This document shows, in pieces, positions 1 through 11,750 of a stretch of DNA of 64,000 nucleotides. The DNA comes from Ziziphus jujuba (Eukaryota; Streptophyta; Magnoliopsida; Rosales; Rhamnaceae). The notes under the pieces were generated by a model. It had not been told where the DNA came from. It did no database searches and worked only from the letters and a program-made list of their open reading frames with translations. Where the stretch lies: NCBI RefSeq assembly GCF_031755915.1, contig NC_083389.1:13881001-13945000 (forward strand), written 5' to 3'. Numbering within the stretch: position 1 is the stretch's first letter; every line of letters begins with the position of its first letter. A program made the position numbers and the translations under genes.

Positions 1-405
1 GTTCAAAATGTCACTTCGACAATACTTTAAGAAAAAATTAAAATTCAAAAAATTTGAGATGGCACTTATAAACCCCCATGTGGATTTATCTTAACATAAC
101 GTGACAAATAACAATATTCATATATCAAACTCTTTATTTTATATAGTCAAAGTTAATAATCAAAAAAATATTTAATAAAGACAATCCAGCAAAATAAATA
201 AATATATATATATATCACACCTAATGAAACTGATATTATAAAATGAGAATGGGAAAGCATCATTTTATATAGCTAGACTTGAGACAAAAAGGACAATACA
301 CATGTACGTCTAGTAATTAAAAAGTAAGAAATAATTAAAGCAACAGACCAATCCAATTCGCATTAATTATTATTAGTGTCAGATTCCACGCGGTAACTCT
401 CTATC

Positions 406-412
406 TATATAT
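406..412 (+). promoter_or_regulatory. Probable TATA box of the small two-exon gene
   Basis: A TATATAT core lies about 125 bases before the ATG at 535, in a C/T-rich setting typical of plant promoters. The corresponding stretch in copy B (near 26145) is TTATATATTT, so the element is kept in both copies although copy B lost most of the first coding exon. The transcription start is inferred, not seen. Confidence 0.4.
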
Positions 413-534
413 TTCTTCTTTCATGCTCGCTAAGAGCACCAACGAAGGCAGAGAAGTGAAATATTCCGAATAACTCGGAGAGCATAAACTGGCCAAAGAG
501 AAATTATAAACTTGGTTGTCTTCACTATTCTCTC

Positions 535-648
535 ATGGCTCTAGTAGGTTGTTTGATCCGTATGCCAGTTAAGATCACCCAACTGCCTGACCGAATGCAA
601 ATTTGCAAGGCCTACAGAACCGCGATGATGTAAGTAACTCTATATAAG

Positions 649-691
<43 letters not shown>

Positions 692-1751
692 GCTTTCATA
701 TGTTCCCATCTTTTGCGTGACACTTATGACAATTATCATGAGTCGTCAGTTGTTAAATTAGTATTTTAGTTTTAAATCATTAATTAATAATATTTAATAT
801 ATCAAAATATTTCCACCTTTTACTTTATAAGATTTTGCTAAAAAATGTATGTAAGCTAATACATTTCCATATTTTAACCTATAAAATTTTGTTAAAAGTG
901 CATACATATGAATGATATCAAACTTTGTATACATAATTGCATGTAATCTAAAATGTTTTGTAATGCAATCGTACAACGAATAACATATAATTTGTTACGT
1001 ATGCATTTGACATTATACATATGCATGCATTTTATAGCAAAAATGTTATATATATATATAATTGATAATATCTTAAAGATTGGGAGACATGTGACATGGG
1101 TAAGCAAAATGTTACCCATATTTTCTCATTTATATTTAATTACGTTTTTAGTATAAAAAATAAGTTAAAATATTATCATATAAAACTAAATTTATTAATC
1201 AATGTGAATCCTATTTTTGTTGTTTAAATCATCTTATATTCTACCATAAATTGAGAGAAAGAGTGTATTCAAAAGACCAATTCTCATATGTATATATATA
1301 GGCTATTGATATTTAATTAAATATAATTCATAGTAATATATCTCATCAATTCTATACATGTAATTAATTGGAACCGATATTGTTGGGCATCTACGCCTAA
1401 CTTAATTTTTATCTAGCTATGGACTTTGCTTCATAAAGAATATTGCAAATATATATAGATTGTTTTTTATTACTAGCACTTTTCTTATATAATACATACA
1501 TGAATCATTAATTATGTAGTTAACTAGTTGAATATTTTAATTAGACTTGGAAATACTAAGTAGATCCGGCCTAACATGTGCATTTATTGTTTTGTTGGTT
1601 AAATTACAGATTATGTAAAAGTGGCACTCCAGGCAACAGGGTGAAACCCCCCCCTGCAGACCGCCGGCCGAAAGGGAGCAGTGGACCTGGCTCAATATCA
1701 GACGCAGAAAAGAAGAAAAGTACCGAGAAAGGTCGTGGCCCTCGAAAGTAG
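535..1751 (+). CDS. Unrecognised small two-exon gene (78 residues)
   Basis: I do not recognise this protein. Exon 1 is 535-629 and exon 2 is 1610-1751. The donor reads AT|GTAAGT and the acceptor TTACAG|AT, and splicing gives an exact 79-codon frame ending in TAG at 1749-1751. Residues 1-31 start MALVGCLIRMPV and include two Cys. The second half is basic and low-complexity, rich in Pro, Gly, Ser, Lys and Arg, and ends KGRGPRK. There is no clear signal peptide or membrane segment. Copy B keeps exon 2 in three tandem copies with the same phase and a similar Lys-Ser-Thr-Glu...Arg-Lys end, which argues that this reading frame is real. A further exon 2-like relic lies at 11895. It could instead be a non-coding transcript with chance ORFs; the function is unknown. 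Confidence 0.5.
650..687. repeat. (AC)n microsatellite in the small gene's intron
   Basis: About 18 AC units run just after the exon 1 splice donor, followed by ATATAG. Copy B has a shorter run at about 26276-26302, so the repeat predates the duplication and has changed length since. Confidence 0.9.
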
Positions 1752-2136
1752 GCGGCTTCCAACAGTTATTTTATATATATATATATATATTGGGAATATT
1801 TTTTTGACCAAGATATTCGATAAAGATTTTTGATTACCATCTTAGCCATTGAATTGGTTTAATTTTATTCATGATTTATACATGGTTATATGGATTCATT
1901 CAACAGCCAAAATGGTAGTTATCAAAAATCTTTATCAAACCTTGGTACAAAAGAACAGATCTCTATATGCATTTACATAGTGAGATTCTTATCCACAATC
2001 ATTGGACAAAATTGAAGTTCAAAAACAAAGCATGTGCTTATATGCATCTATTTTCCTTTTCATTAATAATTAACACATGCAAGCTATTCTTGGACTTCAA
2101 CTTTAATCTAAGATCATGGATTAAAGAATTTTTATA

Positions 2137-2167
<31 letters not shown>

Positions 2168-2390
2168 TGACTTGCTATTTAATTATATAATATTGTACAA
2201 GTACTATATATAAATAAATAGTTGGAATATGTTATGTTATTTTTCTCTCCTTTGTAAGTGCGTGTAATTTCCAGGCATGAATGTGATTAATAAAAATTAA
2301 GCTTTTTAATTGGATATCGTAAAATAGTTTGCTATGCTTAATGGATGAATACCCATGTCGGTGAATTGTGATGAAGATGGAATTACTTTG
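1752..2390. other. Non-coding 3' flank of the small gene
   Basis: AT-rich sequence with (TA)n runs near 1773-1790 and 2150-2167. It is conserved with copy B (28430-29174), where a 57-bp piece matching about 1803-1860 has been tandemly multiplied. I see no gene in it. Confidence 0.6.
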
Positions 2391-2799
2391 GGTTAATTAT
2401 ATTTTAATATTGCATAGTTTAGAAAAAATTATACACTCAAATTTAAAATGTTTCAATTTTAATTCTTAAATTTCAATTTGTTTCCTTCAATTTCAAATTG
2501 TTTCAATTTTGTCCAATTGGATTTTTTGGCTAATGGTGATTAACGGTTATATTTAACCAACATTAAAATAGTATTTATTGCAATTTAGGCTCTCTAATTT
2601 TAATTTGTGACAATTTAAATCCTTTATTTTCAAACAAAGTAGTTTTTTAATATCTTTAAACCATCAATCACTGTTTGTCGAAAATTCGATTGAACAAAAA
2701 TGAAACAATTGAAATTTGAAGAATTAAATTGAAACGTTTTAAATTTTAATTCAAAAATGCAACTTCTCCAAATTACAAAGTATTAAAGTACAGTTAACC
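2391..2799. mobile_element. Foldback (MITE-like) element, copy A
   Basis: The left end GGTTAATTATATTTTAATA is an imperfect inverted match to the right end (TATTAAAGTACAGTTAACC at 2781-2799). Internal parts also mirror each other: TTTAAAATGTTTCAATTT on the left against AAATTGAAACGTTTTAAA on the right. No ORF is present. The same element sits at 29175-29612 in copy B, and a diverged relative at 21782-22143, so this is a family of long foldback non-autonomous elements. The class (probably a DNA transposon derivative) is inferred from structure alone. Confidence 0.6.
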
Positions 2800-3606
2800 A
2801 ATTTCTTTTCTATGTTTCTAGATTGGCATGCATTTTTGTAAAATTCTAATGGTTAGGGCCATGAATAAATATTATGGCATATACAATAATTTTTGCCTTT
2901 TATCCTATATCTCAAATTTATAACCTTTCAATTATACGTGTTAATGCCTTCCTCACCAAGTTAATCTCATTTGATATTCTTATTTACGACATTGAAATGA
3001 CATATGTATAATTTTGATATGATAAAAGCTGAGAACCTTTTAACAACTTACTAAGTGGGACATGCCATGTTAGTTGCCACATAGTAAATTTTTTTTAATC
3101 AATGTCAAAAAATTTGAATCAACCACTAAAAAGTAATTGTATATCTCATATATATTTTATGGGTTGTTTGTTATTTTTTGTCTTATCTTTCTTCAAATTA
3201 ATATATATATATATAGATATATATATATATATATATTTGCTATTTATAATAGCCACTGTAATCAAAATATGTATACTTTTTTTCTCTTTAATAAAATAAA
3301 AATTTAAATTGAAAAATTATATTCTTTCCCATTTATGTATAAATAATTTTAAGCCCCAAAACTCTTTTTTTTTTCTTTTTTTTTTTCAAATGTTCATATT
3401 TTTAATTTTTAAAATTTTGCTTCTAGCTTCCAGCTGGCAGTTACATGTGATTTTTTTTAATAAAGATGCTGCATAAACTAAAAATTGTACTAAAATAAAA
3501 TTCCTTAATAAAGTATTAAAATTTCCTTAAAAAATAAAAACATGAAAAATAAAAAAGTAACTAATCAATCTAAGAATGTTAAGTATCAAACCTCCATCTG
3601 GAGTGA

Positions 3607-3653
<47 letters not shown>

Positions 3654-4071
3654 AATTCTATGATGTGGATTTTCCACATCCAGATCATATAAAAAATCAA
3701 TATTTTTTTATAAAAAAAAAAAAAATTACCAATTTTACTATATACACCGTTATAATATATATACAGTAAAATTGATGTTTTCTTTTTTTTTTGTTAAATA
3801 TCGGCTGGGGACAGTTCACATTATAAAATATAAAATATAGGAAGGGAATGCTTACCAGTTCATAATGACAGGTCTATATGGATCCACATTTCTAAACCCA
3901 GTAACAATTTCTCCTCAAAACCCCGGCCCATTTCCTCCATGAAAGCGCCATTGTTCTGCATTTCTTTTACGTCCCATGTCATAATATTATTTAGCAATTA
4001 ACAAGAAGCAGAAGCAAAACACCAAACACCAAACACCTATCTTTCAGAGAAGCAAAACATAATAATTCATT
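2800..4071. other. AT-rich non-coding region with a copy A-specific hairpin insertion
   Basis: Mostly collinear with 29613-30603. The stretch from about 3608 to 3835 is absent from copy B. It holds an (AT)n run (3616-3650), then CTATGATGTGGATTTTCCAC and an imperfect inverted repeat around ATCAATATTTTTTTAT and AGTAAAATTGAT. Its start resembles the end of the hairpin MITE at 34513-34660 (TTCTATGGTG), so it may be a diverged member of that family. No gene is visible. Confidence 0.45.
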
Positions 4072-4460
4072 ATGAAACTTAAAATCATCTCAGATTTAGG
4101 TAACTTGCATCTTTCCATTTTAATTTCAATTTAAAAAATGAGCAGATAAATGCAAGACTATGAAATTCCAACCCATAAAATTTGATCCCATACAAAATTT
4201 ATAAGTGGGACTTGATATTCGCGATTTATGGGATTTTTTGTATTTTTAGGTGGTAGAAATGCATCAGTACTTGACATAGACAAATAAAAATATTTCTCCA
4301 AACCCATAAAGGAGGCTGTCTATGAGCTTATGCTTAATGTAATTATTTATACGGATTTTCATATACTTAATAATATATTCAAAAACTTCTATTGATTGAA
4401 ATTAATTCTGTTTCCTATTTCACAGAGTTGATTGCATCAGAAAAGGAGGGAGGATTTTGA
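4072..4460 (+). pseudogene. Short two-exon ORF, frame-broken (copy A)
   Basis: An ATG exon at 4072-4099 ends TTTAG|GTAACT, and an acceptor TTTCACAG|AG at 4425/4426 opens a second exon in phase. Here a one-base deletion relative to copy B (TTGCATC against TTGGCATC) brings a TGA at 4458-4460 after about 20 codons. The copy B version (30604-31224) stays open for 93 codons. I do not recognise the product. The C-terminal Lys-rich part is simple sequence, so the coding status of either copy is doubtful. Confidence 0.25.
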
Positions 4461-5220
4461 AGGTTTTGCATGGAGAGGATTCTCACAGCATTAGCAGCAA
4501 CATTTCATTTAAAATAAGCAACATTTCTTTTTTGTTTGACAAAATATTTTCTACGTGCTTTCAACAAAGAAAAAAAAGAAAAAAACAAAAAGGATGAATT
4601 AGGATCAAAGGGCATCTTCATCCAACAATTGGTTACTTATTGTTGTTCAGTGAGGAAAGCCACTTTCTCAGGCCTCTCTTTCCATAAAACATGTAATTGG
4701 CCTCACTTTCCATGTATTATTTCATTTTATCTTATTTTTTTTCGTTTTTCATGTTTATAGTTTGACTTCCTTGCTTATTGTGTAAATTTTTTCTATTGTA
4801 AACTGTAGGATTACTCGTAATGTGTGTTTGCAAAGGTAAACAGAAGGCAAATTTTCATTTTACTCTTCCAAACTTGGGCACCTACTCTTCCTGCAGAAGA
4901 ACACTTGAGATTAGGTGGATTTATGAACCAACCTCAGGTAATTTCCATTTTAACTTCTTCTTTCTTTTGTTTGTTTGTTTGTTTGTTTGTTTCCTTCTTC
5001 TTTTTTTTTTTATTTATTTATTTTTTTTATTTATTTATTTCCGGTCGTCTCCAATGGTTGTTCGCGAGGACCAGTCATCAGAATAACCTTGTTTATCAAG
5101 CAGATGTAAAGAAAAAGTATATTTATTCCAAGTCAGGTTACCAAGATGAGATGAGATGCATTTAATTCAGCACATTTCTTCCAAAGTTTCAGTGCTTCTG
5201 GTGTGTAAAAGATAATTTAC
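4461..5220. other. Non-coding region with (GTTT)n and T-rich simple repeats
   Basis: Contains a (GTTT)n and T-rich tract at about 4966-5040. It is collinear with 31080-31693 of copy B. A possible plus-strand exon ends CCTCAG|GTAATT at 4938, but its neighbours cannot be joined convincingly and the match in copy B is rearranged. No supported gene. Confidence 0.4.
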
Positions 5221-5340
5221 CTTGAAGTTGGTGATTAACACATCCACGCAGCAGCACAGCACATCACGCATCTGATACATGTTTATTCCCAGTTGTGTAG
5301 CTGCTGGAGTCATGCTCCCCCCAAAATGCAATGTCCTCAT
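5221..5340 (-). CDS. Internal exon of an unidentified minus-strand gene
   Basis: Read on the minus strand, an acceptor TTTGTTTCAG precedes 120 bases that are open throughout in phase 0 (40 codons, beginning MRTLHFGG and ending VLITNFK), followed by a donor AAG|GTAAAT. The exon at 8095-8250 also ends in phase 0, so both could belong to one transcript. The region just upstream (5341-5512) is also open in another frame and may hold further coding sequence. I do not recognise the protein. In copy B the donor GT is mutated to AT and a 51-bp in-frame duplication is present, so copy A is the better-preserved version. Confidence 0.4.
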
Positions 5341-8094
5341 CTGAAACAAATAAAAGCATGGACCAGACATCATTAGTTCTTAGAATGGCACATATAGTTG
5401 TTGCCAGTATGGAGAATAACTCGTTGCGATGACATGGTTTTTTATACCAGAAAGGAGCTAATAGATATGTCCTCACAAATTTAAAACCCAAGTTAGATGG
5501 ATTAGGAGGCAAGACCCTCTTCCATGGCAGTTGGCACGGGGGAAGAGGATATGGGGCCCAGAGAGGTAGGTACTTTCATCAAACCTGCTTTTCCAATACT
5601 AACATCTAGCCCAAAGATGGGGGACAAGGTCCTAGGATTCATGCTAAATATGCAGGAAATCAAGGTCCACTAGTGATTGTTAATTCCACCAAAAGGAGTT
5701 GCTTAGGGGTAAGGAGCCCCCTAGTGAAGGAGAAATAAAGAAAAGAAGATGATGTTAATTTCCCATATGGCAGGTTGAAGAAAAAGTTGATTCTCTTCCA
5801 GTTATCATTCTATTCCACAAAGCTCGTTACTTTATACCAAACAAAATTCTTTACAAAGCAAAATTAAAAATAAATAAATAATTGGAAGCAATAACATGTG
5901 GAAAACCAACAAGGGCTGAGAAGACAAAACGGTGCTTCATAAGAAAACGTACATTTTCAATATGCCAATCACGTTGATAACTATGCTTGATTTCTGACAT
6001 TGTCATAATCCTAAAGGAGAGATTTATGACGTATAAGGAGTGTTGCTAATCCTGTAGCTTATCTGATCTGGTTATCGTCATATTTAAGAATAATATATAC
6101 CTGGTTAGAAATGGTCAAATAAGCCTTTGTTACGTTTCAGATGCCGATATACGTAGAACAATAGAAGTGTTCTTCTCTTCCTAAATACTAACAGTCAATC
6201 AAGACCTCACAACGTCGAAAAAATTATTCTCAATCATCATTTCTTGCGTCTGAAGAAAGAGGCAAATCAAGCTCTACTGTTTTAAGGGAAAGTTCGTGCT
6301 GCAGCGTGCTTAAGCATGACAAAGGAAGAGATCACAGACATTCACTAGGTGGTAAACTCGTACACATTTCCCAAAATAGATCCAAAAAAGAAGAAGGAGG
6401 TTTAAGGCAATATAGCTATATTCATTCCATTTGTAACAATGATAAAAGACCAGCAAGCAAGATTAATATCACAAAATTGTGTGATGGAAGAACTATACTC
6501 TCTCAAATAATGTGATATGGAAAAGTTAGACGCAATTGACTCTGTAATCATGATTTTGAGGTTGAAGCATGTTTTAAACAGCTTCTCGACTGGTATGATA
6601 CTGTTAAGTGATATTTTTAGCCAGAAATTTTACAATGTCAACTGACTAGGATAGGGCAACATCTTTGTCTTTAGAATCAACTTCCAAAATTGTTGCAAGA
6701 CATATCCTTTTATATCAATATGTTTAGCAAAGTTTGCATTGTTTTTTTCAACAAACTATCAGACAAAAGAAAAATGTTAGATCACATATGTATGAGTGTG
6801 TCATTGCTGCCCAAATCAAACATACGTAAACTAAATAGATCTTCCATCCTTAGAGCTTTCCCAATCAGCATTAGATTGACATATCTCAGCCAGTTATTTG
6901 CTTTTTATATAAGTCACACTCATATCAATTGATGTGGCCTTTATAATTATGAATCCTACAAATTGTTTCCCAGTGACCCACTTTCGGGGCTTCTCTAGCT
7001 GGACTAACTGAAAAGTTAATTGTTTGGTACAGTCACCGTTAAGTATATCACCTTTCCAACAAAGCTCATGTTTTTGTCAGTAAATTTGAATGATAACTTT
7101 TCACAAATAATTTCATTATTTGAGCTGTCAACCATACAAAACTTGGCAATGAGAAAATCAGACCACATGCTAAAAAAAAGGATTGAAGAAAAATTATTCT
7201 TAGGAAAGCTTCATATTTTTTGCACTCTAGAGTTATATGATGGCCTACCAAGCAGAGACTTCAAAATGGAAGATTGAAATCAAACCAAAAAAGAAAGGAT
7301 AACTGTCACAGATTCAAATGACTAGCTTGGGGCAAAACTCTGTTTAAAAATTACATTTATGAAGGTAGACATCGTGTAAATTGTAACCAATTATTAAAAT
7401 GATAGCTTAGCCAGAACCATGTTAATTTTTAGAGGAATAAAACCACAGACTACCAATCAGGTAAATAATTTGAAGCAAAATAGAACCCTCAAAGAAAGCA
7501 AAAGAAGAGACCATAAAGTTAAAAAGCCTAATAGAAAAAAAAATAAAAATAAAAAAAACCTTCTTTTCGGCTATCTTAAAAGGGGCACAGATTAACTTGA
7601 TAATCTGTTCTGTTTAATGGACCTGCCCTTCTTCTACTACACCCAAATCAAGCCCATTGCTTGCTCTGTAAACTTTTACACATTTATATATATTTACATT
7701 CAAGGCGAACTCACAATATAGTCAAATTGACAATTGTAGTTTTATATCAGTAAACAAACGCCAATTTAGATTAAAGTAAATCCTGCAGAACTGATAGCAA
7801 TGTTACCTAAGCTGCTGTAGCACTTATCTTGTTGTGATCGTTTTTTCAACAACTCATATCATTAGGAGAGTTGTTAGTGTGTGTATATATCATGTACTCT
7901 ATCAAGCGATAGAATTAGCCAGAGAATATATCTTCAACAGTTTTCTTCCTTCACTTCAAAAACATCCAAACAGAGCAAAAATTAGACCAAACGCAAATTT
8001 TTCTAAAGTCCAAACGTGAAAATTCCACCTAAAATTTCACTTCCTCCACAAAATTCAAAACACGAATAGAGCTAGTGGAAATCAAACTGAGTAC
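5341..8094 (-). other. Probable intron and unresolved part of the unidentified minus-strand gene
   Basis: AT-rich sequence between two candidate exons. A segment of about 1.1 kb (5985-7098) is absent from copy B, where flanking sequences join directly near 32330. It has no visible long ORF and no clear terminal repeats. A minus-strand open stretch at 7066-7251 has a counterpart in copy B (32189-32512), but both are hydrophobic and low-complexity and I cannot support them as coding. Confidence 0.35.
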
Positions 8095-8250
8095 CTTCAA
8101 AGTGGAGCGAAGGCAGTGAATACTAGCAGAGTTGAGCATTTGGTGTAAGCCATCGATGATCAAAGCTCTGTGATCATAACTGACATTTGAATCAGCTGCG
8201 ACCAGCGCTAAAGGTGAATTGTCAAACTCAAATATGCACATTGAAGCCAT
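8095..8250 (-). CDS. First coding exon of an unidentified minus-strand gene
   Basis: ATG at 8250 opens exactly 52 codons (MASMCIFEFDNSPLAL at the start, HCLRSTLK at the end), followed by a donor AAG|GTACTC. The composition is protein-like, with no simple repeats. The longer ORF that starts further upstream runs through a (CT)n tract and poly-T and is unlikely to be translated. In copy B the same exon has a TTA-to-TAA nonsense change (in the codon after IIDG) and is split by the Copia element in the SYDH codons. The empty target TAACT is intact here at 8178-8182. Product and function are unknown to me. Confidence 0.5.
8178..8182. other. Unoccupied Copia target site (TAACT)
   Basis: The single TAACT within GATCATAACTGACATTTG corresponds to the two TAACT copies that flank the Copia element in copy B (33798-33802 and 41034-41038). 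Copy A therefore preserves the pre-insertion allele. Confidence 0.85.
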
Positions 8251-8274
8251 CCACAAGCTCTTTCTCCACCATTT

Positions 8275-8300
8275 TCTCTCTCTCTCTCTCTCTCTCTCTA
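8275..8300. repeat. (CT)n microsatellite in the presumed 5' UTR
   Basis: A pure CT run lies immediately upstream (in the minus-strand sense) of the ATG at 8250. Copy B has the matching run at about 41116-41135. GA/CT tracts are common in plant 5' UTRs. Confidence 0.85.
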
Positions 8301-8359
8301 AAACCTGTAAGTAATTAAATTTTTCATTGAGATTTTTTTTTTTTTTTGTTTCCATCTAC

Positions 8360-9600
8360 TAAAGTTAATGTAGTTAGCTTAGTTCAGTAGTTGTTAGTAT
8401 TAATTAATTGTTATTAACCTTGTTAATTTTCTATAAATTTAAAAAGGAAAAAAATATAATAATACTAAATAGAACATAGTTTAAAATTGTATTCATTTTA
8501 GTTTTTTTTTTCTTTGTATTTGTAATTAATTAATATATCTAACAAACACTAATTACTATTAATTAACACAAATAAACTATTAAAATAAAAAATTACATAT
8601 CATTTAGGAAAAAAAAAAAAGACAAACAAAAACAAAAATTGAACATGTTAAAGTTTCAATAGAGACATAAATGCCCATGAGAGAAACTATGTTATAACCC
8701 AAAAAAATGATTTAAATACACAATGTAAAAGAATTTTGTATGATTCTTTAAACAAAATGATATCTTTTTAAGATATCATACTGGTTTTATTTTTAAATGG
8801 ATTATTAAAATAGAAATAAGAATAATATTATGTAAATCCTATTCTACAACCATAATAAGATAATTTTAAAAATAAAATAATTCTACAAAGAAATATACAA
8901 GTCCATCTTACACAAAATATGTAGTAAATTTACATATACTTTATCAATAGATAGCACATATCAAAATTATTCAATTTAATTTATTCTATTTTTATATCAT
9001 TAAATATTTAAAAAATAATTAAAAATTAAAAAATTTATCATTAAATTTTATTTGATAAAATAATTTATTAAATATCAATAATATTTATGAATTTTTTTCA
9101 TAATTTTTAAAAAAAAAATTTATAAATATTTTAAAAATTTTTATAAAAATTTTAAAAAAAATTATATGAAAATTTTTTTAAAATTTTTAAAAAATTTTTT
9201 ATTAAAATTTTGAAAATTTTCATAGAATATTTTTAAACTAAATTATTGAAAATATTTTGGCAGAAATTTTTGTAAAAATTTTAATAAATATTATAAAAAT
9301 TATATCCATCCAATTTAAAAGTAAAATTTATTTTTAATTTTTTTTAAAATTTAAAATTTAAAATAATATCGACTGAAATTTCAACTATTTAAAATTTTGA
9401 GTCAAGCCTGCTTAGTGACTTATCTAATTAAGTCAAGTCAGTAAAAAATGCATGTTAGATTGTAACAAATTCATCATGATAAAATTTATTTACATTTATA
9501 AATTGTAATCAAAGATTAAGTAAATTAATCACTAATATTTCAATGGATTATTATTTTTTCCCCGAAAAAGAGTTATACAAATTCCTAAAATAAAATAAAA
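8360..9600. other. Extremely AT-rich intergenic DNA
   Basis: No gene is visible. Between about 8990 and 9400 G and C are rare, and the sequence is dominated by interleaved A- and T-runs (AAAATTTTT-type) with many short palindromes. It is roughly collinear with 41160-41516 and 44474-45300 in copy B, although the alignment is loose. Confidence 0.6.
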
Positions 9601-9833
9601 CAGCAGCGAATTAATCTGTTATTTTTTCATTTTCCTCAGTTTCTCGCTAAACCCACACGACCTCCCAAAATTCTAGCTTGCTTGCCTTTTACTGCGGCAA
9701 TCGCCGTGCCTTCTTCTTCTTCTTCTTCTTCAACCGCGCCGCCACTTCTCTGAGCCCCCATTAACGAAACTGTCAATCCCCAATACCCCACGAACCCAAT
9801 CAATGATTCAGCAAAACCCATCCGATCCCACCC

Positions 9834-11195
9834 ATGTCTGCTCTGTTCAAAGGCTCCTCTTTCTGTCTCTCTCTTCCCGAGAACTCTATCCGTGTCGCCT
9901 CAATCTTTAAAACGCCATAGCAAACCCAGAAAGCCTCTGGATGTTCTGTTCAAAGGGGCAGTACAGCGAAAGAGAAAAAGTGCAGCGAGAATTCTCAAGG
10001 TCGGAGGAGGAGCATTTACGATGTGGAATTGTTTGTTTCATCTGTACAAAGAAGGCTACTTCAGGGATGCAAATTTCTTGCGCAGGAGTAGTAATGGTTA
10101 TTTGGATTTTAGCTGTTTCGAGGATAGCAATGGCCGTGCATTTATAAAGTTTGCTGTCGAAAAAGTTTCCCAAAGACAATTAGGAAATGGCCAAAAGTAA
10201 GCAAATTGTTTATTTGTTTTTTCTTCAGATTAAGCTTACTTGCTTTATATGCTTCCGTTTCTTGTTTCTGTTTGGAGGGTGGTTAAGAGATTTAAGCACC
10301 TTCTTTTTAGAATTGAATATTTACTCATTGGTGAGTAAAATCCTTTGTGGTTGAATGGGATTGTTTTCTTAGATACTCTTATTAAGGGCTTTCGAGTTTT
10401 CCATCTATTAAAACTTCTGCCAAAGAGAGGATTGGATCTAGAAAAATACATATTGTGGAGCCTGTAGACTATGAAATGACACCAGATCAGGCTGAAGTTC
10501 TGCTCTCACCATGATCCCTGACAATAATAAACTCTGAACATCGTACCAGTGTAAAGAGCCTAGCAAAAGAGTTTTCCATAAGGTAGATCAGTAATCTGGC
10601 AGGGCCGACAATTCGGTTGAACAGTGCTATCAGCAACTTATTTCTTTGTTGCTTTGTTGCATGAGTTGTGTCAACTATTCAATGTGCTGTTTTGTTTCTT
10701 GCTGCTAGTAGGTTTCTTTCTTTTTGGGTAATTGAGACTTTCCTGACTCTTGGTTGCTCTTTCCAATGTGTTAAACTTGGATTTTGGATTATCAAATGGG
10801 TTTCAGGCAGGAGTGCCTTTTCTGCTAAAAGATTGCGTAGTTTTTTTGAAATTGGAGAGAAACTGTAAGAAAATCTTTCAGTTTCTCTTCCCCTCCAAGT
10901 CCCATAAACTTTGATTTGACTTAGGTGCTCTATTTGAATACCATAAAAATCCTGGTTTCTCTGCATTTGTCATCAGGTTTGTAGTAAACGTGTGCTAAAA
11001 CATTTGTGCAAGTGTGTGAATCAGAATGTTTGGAGGGCCAAACATCAAGAATTGAATTTGACAGATGCTGTGAATGAAATCACTTTGTGTGCTTTTGATG
11101 CTGTGCCTTCGCTGCTGGTTGTGCCTGATGAACTAAAAGCTTCTACTGGTGAGTTGCTTAAAGAGGTGTTGAAGCTTAGTCAAACAATTTCATAA
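9834..11195 (+). pseudogene. Decayed copy A of the organelle-protein-like gene
   Basis: Paralogue of the intact gene at 45564-47318. The ATG at 9834 is retained, but a deletion of about 60 bases in the targeting region shifts the frame and a TAG follows after 28 codons. Much of the acidic and Lys-rich middle is missing. The segment from LYKEGYFRDANFLRR onward is recognisable. The exon 2 acceptor is damaged (TATCAAATGGG where copy B has TTGCAG|ATGGG) and about 45 bases of exon 2 are gone. Exon 3 (10977-11195) still reads to the same terminal SQTIS and TAA, but the first CxxC pair is altered (TGT to CGT, Cys to Arg). A functional product is very unlikely. Confidence 0.8.
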
Positions 11196-11199
11196 AGCC

Positions 11200-11750
11200 A
11201 GTTCATTGTGTTCACAAATTGCTCAGGTAATTAAGGACAATTGCTATGATTAATACTTAAGCTATATTTTGTTTTTCATTGTTGAAGTTTTTTTTTTTTT
11301 TTTTTTTTTCCTTTGGTGATTTTCATTCTTCATATAGAATTTTTAATGAGAAGAAACCCATTGTTGTAATTGAGGACAAGTCAAGAAAATTTTTTTATGA
11401 GATATTAGTTGATCCAAATGTCGGATGAATCCAAGAATACTGCATATGGTAATGGCTGTGACTCTGGCCATATTCTCAAGACAAACTTGCTTTTGCATTC
11501 CAGTATGGACCAATATCTTTTATATTCTTTTTTCTAATTCTCTAGTTAAGAATTGCATGCAAATATTTCACTTTCTTTATGTAATCTCGGCTTTTACTTT
11601 TTCATGCTAATGACTTGATCTGCAAGTTTTTAAACTTTTCTCTCTTACAATAATCGCAGCTATAGCTAGAGAAAAATGTATAACTTGTCAATTAAAATGT
11701 GTCATATAAAATGATGAAACTACATTAATTTTGTTTAGAAAGAGTGAATC
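11200..11750. other. 3' flank of the decayed gene; end of copy A
   Basis: Collinear with 47320-47720 up to about 11600 (for example GTATGGACCAATATCTT at about 11502 and 47616). A T-run lies at about 11288-11311. No gene is visible. Confidence 0.6.

Larger units (their letters stand above)
1..11620 (+). repeat. Segmental duplication, copy A
   Basis: This stretch is collinear with 25755-47720. Matching landmarks are the opening bases (1 and 25755), the CA-repeat intron (650 and 26276), the foldback element (2391 and 29175), the short ATG exon (4072 and 30604), the minus-strand exons (5221-5340 and about 31694-31860; 8095-8250 and about 33718-41097) and the three-exon gene (9834-11195 and 45564-47318). 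Homology fades near 11600 here and 47700 there. Because it begins at base 1, the duplication may extend beyond the left edge. Copy A lacks the TRIM-like, Copia and lone-LTR insertions of copy B but has private segments near 3608-3835 and 5985-7098. Confidence 0.9.

Noticed and set aside
2100..3300. Small ORFs with runs of Ile-Tyr
   Set aside because: Produced by (TA)n microsatellites.
4820..5165. Two overlapping 88- and 113-codon ORFs
   Set aside because: Largely encoded by (GTTT)n and T-rich tracts (Phe/Leu/Cys runs); not conserved in copy B.
8251..8355. Upstream extension of the exon at 8095-8250 to an earlier ATG
   Set aside because: The extension is translated from a CT microsatellite and poly-T (Arg-Glu repeats, Lys run); the ATG at 8250 is the natural start.
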